Made by a program: the position numbers and the translations under genes
Shown: positions 25,836-35,181 of the stretch, in pieces
How positions within the stretch are numbered: the stretch's first letter is position 1
How the letters are laid out: the number at the start of each line of letters is the position of its first letter
From: CATOSP01 sp965237775
GTDB lineage: Bacteria > Chloroflexota > Dehalococcoidia > Lucifugimonadales > UBA3495
DNA: 64,000 nucleotides
Assembly: GCA_965237775.1 (NCBI GenBank)
Contig: OZ250155.1
Location: 372,001-436,000, forward strand
Direction of reading: 5' to 3'
Notes under the pieces: generated by a model
What the model was told of the DNA's origin: nothing
Databases searched by the model: none
What the model saw: only the letters and a program-made list of their open reading frames with translations

Positions 25836-27389
25836 GTGGAAAAGATAATTAATCACCACGCCCGTCAACCTGTGGGGCATATAGCGAATGCGCCGACGCG
25901 GATTTTCAACCGGGCATGGATGCCGCTCGTATTTGCGCTGATTTTAGGCTCGTTGCTCTTGGCGTGCGGCACAGCCGCGCCCCAATCTCCATCAGAAACA
26001 GCCGCTCCGGCCAGCCAGGCCGATGCCGCCCCCACGAGCGACGCATCGACCAACACATCGACCGACACCACCACCAACCAGTCCGAAAGCGTGACCGACC
26101 CGACGCCCATCGTGGTCCCCCAACCCGACGACGGAAGGCCGTCCAAGGCAGAACTGGCGGCGGTCTTCTCACCGAGTTCAACCAGCGTTCCAGAAGTGGC
26201 TGAAGCTACGGTGGCTCCTTCGCCAACGGCGCCTCCCGAAGCTACGGCGGCTCCCGCACCAACGGCGCCTCCGGAACCGGCGGCAACCGCCGCTCCGACG
26301 CCAACTATGCCGCCAACCTCCACGCCCCGTCCTTCAGGCGGAGGCACAAAGGGCGGTCTGGCCGCCGAGCTGAAGGGAATTCAAGCTTGGATTAACAGCG
26401 ACCCGCTGACCATAGACGGTTTGCAGGGTAAAGTGGTCCTGATCGACTTCTGGACCTATACCTGCATCAACTGCATACGCACGCTGCCCTATCTGAAAGA
26501 GTGGCACGCCAAGTACCAGGACGACGGGTTGGTCATCATCGGAGTCCACACCCCGGAGTTCGAGTTCGAGAAAGACTTGGACAACGTGGTGAAGGCCACC
26601 CGCGACTACGGCGTCGAATGGGCCGTTGCCCAGGACAATGACTTCAGGACCTGGCGGGCGTATTCCAACCGTTACTGGCCCGCCAAATACCTGATCGACC
26701 ACGAGGGAATTGTCCGCTATACCCACTTCGGTGAAGGCGAATACGCCGAAACTGAACTGAAGATTCGGGAACTGCTGGAAGAGGCAGGCACCGACCTGGC
26801 TGCCGATCCCTTTAACGTGCCCCTTGACCAGAACCGGGACCAGACTTACTTGAATAGCAGGGGGGCCAGGGTGACCCGCGAGCTATACGCGGGTTACAAG
26901 AGAGCGCTCAGCTCATACCGCGCCGGACATGGTGTTTACGTTGGACAGCTCGAATACTACCGGACACCGGATGAACCCACCGAACTGATGATTCCAGACG
27001 AAGTTCAACCGCACAAGATGTACCTCAACGGACTCTGGACGAGTGAATCGGAGAACGCGAAGCACGCTAGGGCATCACAGGACTACGAGGACTTCCTGGA
27101 AGTAGTCTATTCGGCGCGCAGCGTAAACGCTGTCCTTACGTCGGATTCCGGTGAACCGTACAGGGTTCAGATCACCCAGGATGGCGAATTCCTCACCGAA
27201 GATAACAAAGGCGCGGACGTTATCATCGGGGAAGACGGAGAGAGCTATATACTGGTGACCGAACCCAAGATGTACCGGGTGATTGAAAACCCGACCTACG
27301 TTGAAGAACGGAATCTGCGTATGGCCTCGGACTCAGAAAACTTCGGCCTGTTTGCCTTTACATTCGGAGTCTACGAGAGCGGGGCGTGA
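25836..27389 (+). CDS. DipZ-like thioredoxin lipoprotein (1)
   Basis: A 517-residue exported lipoprotein from the GTG at 25836. The signal ends in lipobox LLAC (Cys44). A Pro/Ala/Thr linker runs to about 170, with near-repeats of 'APEPTAPPE' type. The thioredoxin fold has the active site TYTCINC (Cys210, Cys213) and 'RTLPYLKEWHAKY'. A C-terminal domain (about 330-517) resembles the C-terminal module of mycobacterial DipZ. Probably reduces or oxidises thiols outside the membrane. Unlike DipZ it lacks the CcdA membrane part. It is the first of three linked redox lipoproteins and a paralogue of the next. Confidence 0.88.
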   Translation: MEKIINHHARQPVGHIANAPTRIFNRAWMPLVFALILGSLLLACGTAAPQSPSETAAPASQADAAPTSDASTNTSTDTTTNQSESVTDPTPIVVPQPDDGRPSKAELAAVFSPSSTSVPEVAEATVAPSPTAPPEATAAPAPTAPPEPAATAAPTPTMPPTSTPRPSGGGTKGGLAAELKGIQAWINSDPLTIDGLQGKVVLIDFWTYTCINCIRTLPYLKEWHAKYQDDGLVIIGVHTPEFEFEKDLDNVVKATRDYGVEWAVAQDNDFRTWRAYSNRYWPAKYLIDHEGIVRYTHFGEGEYAETELKIRELLEEAGTDLAADPFNVPLDQNRDQTYLNSRGARVTRELYAGYKRALSSYRAGHGVYVGQLEYYRTPDEPTELMIPDEVQPHKMYLNGLWTSESENAKHARASQDYEDFLEVVYSARSVNAVLTSDSGEPYRVQITQDGEFLTEDNKGADVIIGEDGESYILVTEPKMYRVIENPTYVEERNLRMASDSENFGLFAFTFGVYESGA

Positions 27390-27410
27390 TGTTCCCGAGA
27401 GCGGTGCGCA

Positions 27411-28583
27411 ATGTTGCAAGGAGCTAAGGCAAAACTCGGAGGGTGGCTATCCCTGCTGGGAGCGCTGGTGATTGTCGCCGCCTTGGGTTGCGCCGCTGCC
27501 GCCAGCAACCCGCAGACCGATGCCGAGACCAGGGTCGAGCCCGTGGTCCAGGCCGGAGGCGCAGTGGGCGGTTGGGCCGCGGATTTCCAGGGCATCTCCA
27601 ATTGGATTAACTCCGAGCCTTTGACCCTGAACGGCCTCCAAGGCAAGGTGGTCCTGGTAGACTTCTGGACCTATACCTGCGTCAATTGCATACGCACCCT
27701 GCCCTACCTGAAGGAATGGCACGCAAAATACGCTGACAAGGGCCTGGTCATCGTGGGAGTCCACTCGCCGGAATTCGAGTTCGAAAAGGTGACCGAGAAC
27801 GTCGTCCAGGCCAGCAATTCGTTCGGCTTGGAATACGCCATCGCCCAGGACAACGACTTTGCCACCTGGCGGGCTTACTCAAATAATGCCTGGCCAGCGA
27901 AATACATCATCGACAAGGACGGCGTGGTCAGCTACAAACACCTCGGAGAGGGCGCTTACGGCGCAACCGAGAAAGTCATACGAAAGCTGCTGGAGAAGGC
28001 GGGAGCCGACCTCTCTGGGATTCCAGCCAGCGACGCGGCGGAACCGAAGTTTGTTTCGGCTGCAAGGGGCATGTCCGGCGGCGTCACCCGGGAGCTTTAC
28101 GGCGGTTACCGGCGCAATCGGTCGATGGTTGGCCTCTACGTCATTCAACCCGAATATTACGAGGGCCCCGACCGGATAGTCGAGTACGCGGACCCCGGAG
28201 ACTACGTCAACCAGCACATGTACTTGCAAGGGCTTTGGTTCAACGGCCAGGAGGAGTTGAGACATGCACGCGCAACGGAGAATTACGAAGACTACATTGG
28301 CCTCGAGTTTTCAGGCACATCTGTCAACGCCGTCGTGAACCCGGAACGCACCGAGTCCTTCGAGGTCCAAGTAACCTTGGACGGTCGTCCGCTCCGGTCA
28401 GAGGAAGCCGGAATAGACATGGTCATTACCGGTGACAGGAGTTACTTTAGGGTGGACGAAGGCCGGCTGTACGAAGTGGTCGCTCTGCCCGAATACGGCG
28501 TCCACGAGTTAAAGCTCAGTTCCAACTCCGACGACTTCTCCCTTTTCGCTTTTACTTTTGGAGCGTACCCAGAAGGACCTTAG
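27411..28583 (+). CDS. DipZ-like thioredoxin lipoprotein (2)
   Basis: A 390-residue paralogue of the preceding gene without the long linker. Lipobox AALGC (Cys27), active site TYTCVNC (Cys90, Cys93), and the same C-terminal DipZ-like module ('MYLQGLWFNGQEELRHAR'). The pair clearly arose by tandem duplication: about 20 residues around the active site are almost identical. It starts 21 bp after the first gene and ends 2 bp before the third, so one transcript is likely. Confidence 0.9.
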   Translation: MLQGAKAKLGGWLSLLGALVIVAALGCAAAASNPQTDAETRVEPVVQAGGAVGGWAADFQGISNWINSEPLTLNGLQGKVVLVDFWTYTCVNCIRTLPYLKEWHAKYADKGLVIVGVHSPEFEFEKVTENVVQASNSFGLEYAIAQDNDFATWRAYSNNAWPAKYIIDKDGVVSYKHLGEGAYGATEKVIRKLLEKAGADLSGIPASDAAEPKFVSAARGMSGGVTRELYGGYRRNRSMVGLYVIQPEYYEGPDRIVEYADPGDYVNQHMYLQGLWFNGQEELRHARATENYEDYIGLEFSGTSVNAVVNPERTESFEVQVTLDGRPLRSEEAGIDMVITGDRSYFRVDEGRLYEVVALPEYGVHELKLSSNSDDFSLFAFTFGAYPEGP

Positions 28584-28585
28584 CC

Positions 28586-29530
28586 GTGTTGATGAACGCT
28601 TTGATTCCAAGACCCCGAATAATCTATTCGGCGCTGGCCGGACTGGCCGTGGTCCTTTTCGTTGCCTGCGCCAGCGCCGCGCCAGTAGAACCCACCGGCC
28701 TGCCAACTGTCCCACCGGCGGCTGAGTCCACCTCGGGGCTGACAACGATCCTGGCGACCAAAGAGCTTGGCGTCGGAACGCAACGGGTGGCTTTCCTTCT
28801 TACCAGCCCCAAGGCCCTGATTACGATACCGGAAGTGCGGGTCACGTCCCATCACGCGAGTAGCGTTGCAGGGTCCGGCGAGTCGAGAGTCGCCGCGTTT
28901 CACCCCTGGCCCTACGGGGTGCGCGGCTCCTATGTCACCGAGATGACCTTCGACCGGCCCGGGAAATGGCGGCTGGATATCGAAGTAGAGCGGGAGAACA
29001 AGCCCGTAGTTGCTTCGGTAAGCCTGGACGTCTCGGATGCGGGTCACGTCCCCCAGATCGGCGCGGTGCCTCCACTCAGTGAAAACAAGACCCTCCGGAC
29101 TTCGGCCAGCATCGAAAAAGTCACCACCGACTACTCCCCAGACCCGGACCTGTACCAGCTAACCGTGGCCGAAGCGGTGGCCTCCGGACTGCCCACTGTG
29201 GTGGTTTTCGCTTCGCCCGCCTTCTGCACGAGTCCCACTTGCGGCCCCCAAACGGACACCGTTTCAGAGCTCAAGGAGAGTTACAAGGGCCGAGCCAACT
29301 TCATACATGTGGAAATCTACGACAACCCGGACGAGATTCAAGGAGACCTGAGCAAGGCCCAGATTTCCCAGCCCCTGGCCGACTGGGGAATCAGCCTGAT
29401 CCCCGATTGGTTCAACGAGTCCTGGACGTTCATATTGCGTGGCGACGGCAAAATAGCCCAACGGTTTGAGGGTTTCGCCACCCTTGACGAACTGAAGGCC
29501 GCGCTGGAACCCGTGCTGCTTCCGGGTTAG
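28586..29530 (+). CDS. Thioredoxin-fold lipoprotein with C-x4-C motif
   Basis: A 314-residue lipoprotein: signal with lipobox FVAC (Cys28), a middle beta-rich domain (about 60-150) that looks Ig-like, and a C-terminal thioredoxin-like fold with 'VVVFASPAFCTSPTCGPQ'. Its two cysteines (214, 219) are four residues apart rather than two. The following 'FIHVEIYDNP' and 'PDWFNESWTFILRGDGKI' fit thioredoxin strands. It ends the redox operon. It may accept electrons from, or deliver them to, the two DipZ-like partners; that is inference from position. Confidence 0.82.
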   Translation: MLMNALIPRPRIIYSALAGLAVVLFVACASAAPVEPTGLPTVPPAAESTSGLTTILATKELGVGTQRVAFLLTSPKALITIPEVRVTSHHASSVAGSGESRVAAFHPWPYGVRGSYVTEMTFDRPGKWRLDIEVERENKPVVASVSLDVSDAGHVPQIGAVPPLSENKTLRTSASIEKVTTDYSPDPDLYQLTVAEAVASGLPTVVVFASPAFCTSPTCGPQTDTVSELKESYKGRANFIHVEIYDNPDEIQGDLSKAQISQPLADWGISLIPDWFNESWTFILRGDGKIAQRFEGFATLDELKAALEPVLLPG

Positions 29531-30082
29531 TCTCGCCCGAGGCAACCCCCCGCACTGGATGCTCCCCCATCTTTCGCAGGGTCTTTTAGTTGTCAGGGAA
29601 GCGCATAAGTCTCCCCCTTTCGCAAAAGGGGGACTAAGGGGGATTTCCCCTCTTCTCGGGGTCAGACATGCTGGATGAATCTATTCCGCTCCCCGGCTGC
29701 TGATTCGCCAGTCGTGTAATATTCTCTCGATGCCAACTTGCGCTCGAAACGTTCCTTGCCTGAAGCGGGAAATCCCCCCTTCGCCAGGGGGGGCTATCCA
29801 TCACTGGGCCGAGGATTGGACAATTAAAAGACCCTGCCATCTTAGGTCTCTCGACTTGCCGCGTATGCGGCCTTGGGCTATCCTAATCCGAGTTTGGTCT
29901 CGCAAATTCGGCCCCGCCGGAGCCACTGGCTGGCCAGTCCCGGCCCTGGTATTCGCTCTGTCTTAACCCCTCAAACTTCCAATATCGCGCCGAAAGTCAA
30001 TGGCGCTAAAGCGAGACCGTGAGCGTAGCCAGATGCTAGGACCACCAAGTGAGGGGACACACTACTCTAAGGAGATGACGAT
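29531..30082. other. Intergenic region containing a MITE
   Basis: About 550 bases with no gene. Half of it is the second-family mobile repeat (29576-29837). A good ribosome site, AAGGAG, lies about 9 bases before the DUF3500 gene. Confidence 0.45.
29576..29837. mobile_element. Second-family MITE, copy 1 (262 bp)
   Basis: A non-coding element with 19-bp terminal inverted repeats: left GCAGGGTCTTTTAGTTGTC, right the same read inward with one mismatch (AATTGTC). Flanks are CATCTTTC and CATCTTAG, a likely target duplication of about 8 bp. The body has stems built on 'ccccctttcgcaaaaggggg' and 'aaatccccccttcgccaggg'. The same sequence lies inverted at 42274-42555. These ends do not match the IS66 element, and no ORF in the window could mobilise it. 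Confidence 0.75.
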
Positions 30083-31069
30083 ATGACCACACCGACCACG
30101 CACCCCGAAGCCGCTGCGCAGATGGCCGCTGCCTGCTCCAAGCTCCTTGCCAGCCTAAACGCTGAACAACGCGCCAGGGCCACCTACCACTACATGGACG
30201 GCGAGCGGGTCTTCTGGTATTACCCGCCCCTTAACCGCCACGGCCTCGCCCTGCGAGACATGACCCAGGAGCAGAGGACTCTGGCTTTCGCCCTAATGGC
30301 CAGCGGCCTGACCGACCAGTCATACGAGCAGGCCAAGATGATTATCGAACACGAAAACGTTCTCGGCCCTCTGGAAAAAGAGCAGGGGATGGTCACATTC
30401 GTCAGAGACCCGGAGCTTTATTACTTCACCGTTTTCGGTGAACCCGGCAATGAAGAACCGTGGGGTTGGCGATTCGAGGGTCATCACGTGTGTCTCAACT
30501 ACAGCATCTGGGGCGACCAGGTGATCTCGGTCACTCCCTTCTTCTTCGGAGCTAACCCCGCCGAGGTGCGAAAGGGGCCCAAGTCGGGGCTGCGAATTCT
30601 CGGGACCAGGGAAGACCTGGCCTTCGAGTTGATGGAGAGCCTGGACGCCGGCCAGCAGAGCCGAGCCATCATCTATGACGAAGCCCCGCTGGACATCCTC
30701 ACCTACAACAGCTCCAAGGTGTCGCTGCCCAGGGAAGAGGGTCTGCCAGCGTCCCGGATGTCGGGAACACAGCAAGAGATGATGATGTCCCTGATTACCG
30801 AATACGTAAGCCAGGTGCGTGGCGACGTGGCCCAGGGGAAGTTGGACGCCTTCCGCGAGCAGGGGATAGACAACATCCATCTCGCCTGGGCCGGGCCAGT
30901 GGACCGGACCAAAGCGCACTACTACCGGCTGCACGGAGGCGACTTCGTGGTCGAGTTCGACAATCGTCAGGACGGCGCGAACCACATCCACTCGGTGTGG
31001 CGTCAAGTCGAGAACGACTTCGCCAGCAACGTGCTGAGAGACCACCTTCTTTTGTACCACGTGCTTTAG
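30083..31069 (+). CDS. DUF3500 family protein
   Basis: A 328-residue protein that I assign to the DUF3500 family from its overall pattern: an N-terminal helical part ('KLLASLNAEQRARATYHYMD'), 'YYFTVFGEPGNEEPWGWRFEGHHVCLN' spread over about 117-145, and a C-terminal 'HYYRLHGGDFVVEFDNRQ'. Several conserved His and Trp residues suggest a metal or redox site, but no function is established. It has no signal peptide. It stands as a single gene. Confidence 0.85.
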   Translation: MTTPTTHPEAAAQMAAACSKLLASLNAEQRARATYHYMDGERVFWYYPPLNRHGLALRDMTQEQRTLAFALMASGLTDQSYEQAKMIIEHENVLGPLEKEQGMVTFVRDPELYYFTVFGEPGNEEPWGWRFEGHHVCLNYSIWGDQVISVTPFFFGANPAEVRKGPKSGLRILGTREDLAFELMESLDAGQQSRAIIYDEAPLDILTYNSSKVSLPREEGLPASRMSGTQQEMMMSLITEYVSQVRGDVAQGKLDAFREQGIDNIHLAWAGPVDRTKAHYYRLHGGDFVVEFDNRQDGANHIHSVWRQVENDFASNVLRDHLLLYHVL

Positions 31070-31216
31070 CCAGCCAGCCGGCGATCGGCCGGCCGGAACT
31101 CTTTGCGAAGCCGGAAATAGGGTGGGCCGTGACGGACTCGACGGAGTGGCCAGGTACCGACACCAGACTGGTCTGAATAGAAATTTGTACATATCCTTCC
31201 AAGCTCAGGACCCACC

Positions 31217-32440
31217 GTGACATCATTGAACGATTACGAAATCCTTCAGTGGTTGGACGCTGGAGAATCAGACCGCGTCGAATTCAAAGAGTCTCTGAGC
31301 GGCCAAGCGCCTACCAGGATTCGAGAGGCGATATGCGCATTCTCCAATGATCTGCCTGACCACCAGAAACCCGGTTTGATTCTAGTGGGCGTAGAAGACA
31401 ACGGTACTCTCAGAGACTTGGAGATAACGGACGAGTTACTCAGGCAACTGGCGGACATGAAAACCGACGGGAACATCTTACCGCCGCCTTCCATGACGGT
31501 CGAGAAACGTACTCTCCGGGGGAATGATGTGGCATTGGTTACAGTTCAGCCATCCGATTCTCCACCGGTCCGTTTCAGAGGGACGGTGCAAATCAAGATC
31601 GGTACCAGGAGAGGGATTGCCTCTATCCAAGATGAACGCATTCTGAATGAGAAACGCCGATATAGGGACATCCCTTTTGACATACATCCGGTTCCATCAG
31701 CGACAGTGGCCGACCTCGACTTAAGCCGATTCGAGAACGAATACTTGGCTCGGGCTTTCGCTCGCGAGGTGCTGGAATCCGAGGTGCTGGAATCCAATGA
31801 ACGCAGCGTCCATGAGCAACTAGCAGTCACTAAAATGATAGTTTCGGGAGAAGACACTACGCCAACCGTGCTTGGAATCCTGGTGTTAGGGAAAAACCCC
31901 CAAGACTTTCTTCCTGGGGCTTATGTACAATTCCTCAGAGTGGAAGGGACTGAACTCACCAACGACATCATCGACGACCAAGAAATTCGTGGGCCAGTCC
32001 CAGACGTATTATTGCGGTTGAATGAGAAGCTAAGCGCCCACAATTACGTAGCCGTCGACCTCACGTCGGGACCCGTGGAACGGCGAACTAGCCTCTTTCC
32101 GATTCCGGCCATCCAACAAATCACCCATAACGCTGTGTTGCACCGGACCTACGAGTCAACCAACGCTCCCGTCAGAGTCACGTGGTTTAGCGACCGCATA
32201 GAAATTAGCAACCCAGGAGAGCCGTTTGGGACAGTAACCGCGGACAATTTCGGCCTCCCTGGCGTCGTAGATTACCGTAACCCGAACTTGGCCGACGCGA
32301 TGAAGACCCTGGGCTTCGTTCAAAGATTTGGAGTTGGCATTCCGATCGCCCGACGTCTACTAAGGGAGGCCGGCCATCCCGATCCCGAATTCACAATCCG
32401 CGATCATTTCATCTTTGTGCGTATAGAATCGCGGGCATAG
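31217..32440 (+). CDS. AlbA_2/Schlafen-type DNA-binding protein with HATPase domain
   Basis: A 407-residue protein. Residues 8-140 form the AlbA_2 (Schlafen-like) putative nucleic-acid-binding domain: 'ESDRVEFKES', 'REAICAFSND', 'GLILVGVEDNG', 'KIGTRRG'. Residues 295-380 fit the RecG-like HATPase_c_4 domain: 'QITHNAVLHR', 'RIEISNPGEPFG', 'RFGVGIPIARR'. An exact 15-bp tandem duplication (31766-31780 and 31781-31795) encodes the repeat VLESEVLES in the linker. GC content is lower than in flanking genes. Twelve bases separate it from the ParA-like gene, so the two form an operon. Usually annotated as transcriptional regulator or defence component; function here unknown. Confidence 0.85.
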   Translation: MTSLNDYEILQWLDAGESDRVEFKESLSGQAPTRIREAICAFSNDLPDHQKPGLILVGVEDNGTLRDLEITDELLRQLADMKTDGNILPPPSMTVEKRTLRGNDVALVTVQPSDSPPVRFRGTVQIKIGTRRGIASIQDERILNEKRRYRDIPFDIHPVPSATVADLDLSRFENEYLARAFAREVLESEVLESNERSVHEQLAVTKMIVSGEDTTPTVLGILVLGKNPQDFLPGAYVQFLRVEGTELTNDIIDDQEIRGPVPDVLLRLNEKLSAHNYVAVDLTSGPVERRTSLFPIPAIQQITHNAVLHRTYESTNAPVRVTWFSDRIEISNPGEPFGTVTADNFGLPGVVDYRNPNLADAMKTLGFVQRFGVGIPIARRLLREAGHPDPEFTIRDHFIFVRIESRA

Positions 32441-32452
32441 GAGTTTTCCACA

Positions 32453-33472
32453 ATGTCCATTCCTGTTGTTACTTTTTTCAACAACAAGGGCGGAGTCGGC
32501 AAAACTTCACTCGTGTATCACATGGCGTGGATGTTGTCCGAATTGGGTTATCGTGTACTCGCGTGTGACTTGGATCCCCAGGCAAACCTTTCCGCCGCGT
32601 TTCTCGACGAGGACAGGCTAGAGTCCCTCTTCGATCCCATGGAAGATAACCCATGTTCCGCCTCTACGATTTATCGCTGCGTTCGGCCCTTAACTGAAGT
32701 CGGGGACCTTCAGCACCCGGATCTGTTACACATAACCGAACATCTCAGTCTGATTCCAGGAGATCTGTCCCTAGCCGGATTCGAAGACAACCTATCTACG
32801 GAATGGCCCGGTGCTTTGGGTTCCTCCAATTTATATCGCCCTTTCAGAGTTCTCACTGCTTTTTCCACGATCATGCAGCAAGGCGCGCGGCAGATGGACG
32901 CAACGGTAATCCTAGCCGACGTGGGACCAAATCTCGGCGCCATCAACCGTTCGGCTCTGATCGCAACCGACTGCGTTATCGTGCCACTTGGCGCCGATTT
33001 ATTTTCACTCCAAGGTCTGCGCAATCTGGGACCTACCCTCCGAACGTGGCGGGATGACTGGAAAAAGCGGAAGGCCAACTGGATTAATCCCCAGTTTCCT
33101 ATCCCAGCGGGTGGAATGGACCCAGTGGGATACGTCGTACAGCAGCATGGAGTTCGTCTGAACCGGCCGGTACAGGCCTATGATCGTTGGATTAACCGCA
33201 TGCCTAAAGAATACGCGGCAAACCTGCTGGCTGATCAGAAGGGGCCTTTCGCTCCCACCCCGATCAGCGACCCAAATTGCCTCGCCACTGTCAAGCATCA
33301 CCGCAGCCTGGTAGCGATGGCTCAAGAAGCGCGAAAACCCGTATTTCACCTCACCACCGCCGATGGCGCATTCGGAGGACACGCCGCTTCGGTGCGGGGC
33401 GCCTATGACGATTTTCGAGACTTGGCCAAAAAGATAGCGGATAAGGTTGGCCTTCCTTGGCCTCCGTACTGA
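32453..33472 (+). CDS. ParA-like ATPase (AAA_31)
   Basis: A 339-residue ParA/MinD-superfamily ATPase with the deviant Walker A KGGVGKT (12-18), including the signature lysine, A' motif 'ACDLDPQANLS' (37-47) and Walker B 'VILADVGPNLG' (152-162). An insert of about 60 residues (200-260) after the core is unusual for plasmid ParA. AGGAG lies about 10 bases upstream. No ParB, no centromere-like array and no replication gene is nearby, so chromosome or plasmid partition is doubtful. Its fixed partner is the AlbA_2 protein. GC content falls to about 45-50 percent here. Confidence 0.9.
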   Translation: MSIPVVTFFNNKGGVGKTSLVYHMAWMLSELGYRVLACDLDPQANLSAAFLDEDRLESLFDPMEDNPCSASTIYRCVRPLTEVGDLQHPDLLHITEHLSLIPGDLSLAGFEDNLSTEWPGALGSSNLYRPFRVLTAFSTIMQQGARQMDATVILADVGPNLGAINRSALIATDCVIVPLGADLFSLQGLRNLGPTLRTWRDDWKKRKANWINPQFPIPAGGMDPVGYVVQQHGVRLNRPVQAYDRWINRMPKEYAANLLADQKGPFAPTPISDPNCLATVKHHRSLVAMAQEARKPVFHLTTADGAFGGHAASVRGAYDDFRDLAKKIADKVGLPWPPY

Positions 33473-33858
33473 TCAGATACATCTAATCACGCTGACTCTA
33501 CTCGGAACCAGAATCATCGGTACGCTTACCTCCCCGTATTGCGATCAGTAGCCACGGTCGTTCCCCTCAACCGGTAATGCTCGTTCCCGTTCCGCCTACC
33601 TCAGGTCGACACTCACTTAAATGTCCCGCTCCAAGGCGAAACCACTTGCCGAAAATCTTAAACTTCGTATAAAACTCACGGCTAACACTTCCGCCCGGTC
33701 ACATAAAATATAGGGCATCAAAGCCTCTCACCCGCTTACACCGGACATCGTCAGTCCGGCAAGCCGTGGGAACGCTTCAAATCAGGCGAGGCATTTCAGG
33801 CGGGGCATTCCGCACCTGTGAGGGGGCCGACCGTCTAATGATCGACGAGGAGTGAGTT
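33473..33858. other. AT-richer intergenic region before the tubulin-like gene
   Basis: About 385 bases without a gene. GC is well below the window average. A 6-bp hairpin CCGGAC/GTCCGG sits near 33742-33760. AT-rich segments ('cgtataaaactc', 'cataaaatatag') near 33667-33715 could hold a -10 element. The ribosome site GAGGAG for the next gene is 7-8 bases before its ATG. Confidence 0.4.
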
Positions 33859-35115
33859 ATGAGATTAGTAGTGGTGGGAGCCGGCCAAGGTGGGTCGAAT
33901 ATCGCCGATGAATTCGTGGCGATGGGGAATTGGATCTGGAAAAACCGTAACATCAGAATCTTTACCGGCGAGGAAAGTGAACCCATTTACAAGGGTGTGT
34001 TCGCCGTGAACCTGGGAGCGGGCGACCTCTACGGGTTGCAGCACATCCCGCAAACCGACAATCACACCATCCTGCTCGGCACCACAGACGAGTTCCGGGG
34101 CCGGGGCGCGGGCAAGATCAATGCCGACGGCGCGGAGCAGGCCCGCCGGGGCGGACATAAGATCGTCTCAACGGTCCGCGACAACGGGGACGTGGCATCC
34201 GCCGACGCCATCTTGGTAACGGCCACAACCGCTGGCGGCACCGGTTCCGGGTCGGTGAGTGTCATCGTAGACATGCTCAAAGAGGCGTTCAAGAAACCCG
34301 TCTACGCCATGTTGGTGCTGCCGTTTATGAACCAGTACGACGACCCTGACAGCATGATTAACACGGCCACCTGCCTGAAGAAGGTCTTGGAAAAGTCATC
34401 CGCCGACGCCGTATTCTTGGTGGATAACCAGAAGTTCGCCCAGGGCAACCAGTCGATGACTTACAACTACTCCCAGATCAATCGCAAGATCGCCGATTCC
34501 TTCATGGACATTCTATGCGTGGGCGAGGAAACCGACCGCCGGTATATCGGCGAGGTGCTGGACGCCAACGACGTAATCCGAATACTGAAAGGACCTACCG
34601 CCATCGGGGTCAGCAGCACCGCGATTCCCAAGAAGACCGGTGGGTTCATGTCCCGGCTACGCGGCGATAAGGATAAGGCAAACCATTTCTCCGTGGGCAA
34701 GATTCAGATCGAGCGGGCGCAAAACGTATTGCATCAAGCTTTGGGAGAGCTTTCCGTTGACTGCGAATTGTGGGACAACGGACGCGCCTACTATGACGCC
34801 CATAATGTCCTCGGCCTGTTCAGCGGCCCTCCGGGTGAAGCCACAGAAGAAATCGTGGAAATGATGGACAACAACCTCTCCGAATTGGTCCCCGGCGCGG
34901 GCCGCCGCAAAGGCACGTACCCAGGCCGGGTATCTGACACCATCAGTTTCACCGTACTTATCTCCAATATCGGCAGAGGCGCGGCCATGGACAAGGTGGA
35001 GTTCTTCTATACCGAAGCCACCAAAATGATGTCCGAAGTCCAGACCAAGCGGGAAGGACGAAAGAAGCAATGGCAAGAGGCCAACCAGGCCGCGGCCCTG
35101 TTGCCCGATCTCTAG
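33859..35115 (+). CDS. Divergent tubulin/FtsZ-superfamily GTPase
   Basis: A 418-residue protein with a complete tubulin-superfamily GTPase core that is not canonical FtsZ. T1 is GAGQGGSNIAD (7-17); T3 'GRGAGKINADG' (81-91); the tubulin signature is AGGTGSGS (125-132); T6 'VDNQKF'; helix H7 follows. The T7 loop LDANDV (234-239) keeps both catalytic aspartates (235, 239) needed to trigger GTP hydrolysis in the neighbouring subunit, while the usual Asn is Val. The C-terminus (about 380-418) is a basic amphipathic helix, without the FtsZ peptide that binds FtsA/ZipA. GAGGAG precedes the ATG. It probably polymerises; its likely partner is the membrane protein encoded 66 bp downstream. Confidence 0.88.
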   Translation: MRLVVVGAGQGGSNIADEFVAMGNWIWKNRNIRIFTGEESEPIYKGVFAVNLGAGDLYGLQHIPQTDNHTILLGTTDEFRGRGAGKINADGAEQARRGGHKIVSTVRDNGDVASADAILVTATTAGGTGSGSVSVIVDMLKEAFKKPVYAMLVLPFMNQYDDPDSMINTATCLKKVLEKSSADAVFLVDNQKFAQGNQSMTYNYSQINRKIADSFMDILCVGEETDRRYIGEVLDANDVIRILKGPTAIGVSSTAIPKKTGGFMSRLRGDKDKANHFSVGKIQIERAQNVLHQALGELSVDCELWDNGRAYYDAHNVLGLFSGPPGEATEEIVEMMDNNLSELVPGAGRRKGTYPGRVSDTISFTVLISNIGRGAAMDKVEFFYTEATKMMSEVQTKREGRKKQWQEANQAAALLPDL

Positions 35116-35181
35116 GCCCCGTTTCTTTTGTCGAGCGAGTGTCTGCTCGACATACATGATGTGCGATAACAGGAGGAGGCT

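Noticed and set aside
25836..28583. Assembly duplication creating the two thioredoxin genes
   Set aside because: The genes differ throughout at the nucleotide level and have different linkers and signals, so they are true paralogues.
31766..31795. 15-bp tandem duplication as a mobile or regulatory signal
   Set aside because: It keeps the frame and only duplicates five residues in a linker; simple replication slippage explains it.
32453..33472. Chromosome-partition ParA
   Set aside because: No ParB gene, no parS-like palindromes seen by eye, an unusual insert after the core, and a fixed AlbA_2 partner instead.
33859..35115. Canonical cell-division FtsZ
   Set aside because: The T7 loop lacks the usual Asn, the signature is AGGTGSGS rather than GGGTGTG, the C-terminal peptide is missing and there is no ftsA or mur/fts neighbourhood.
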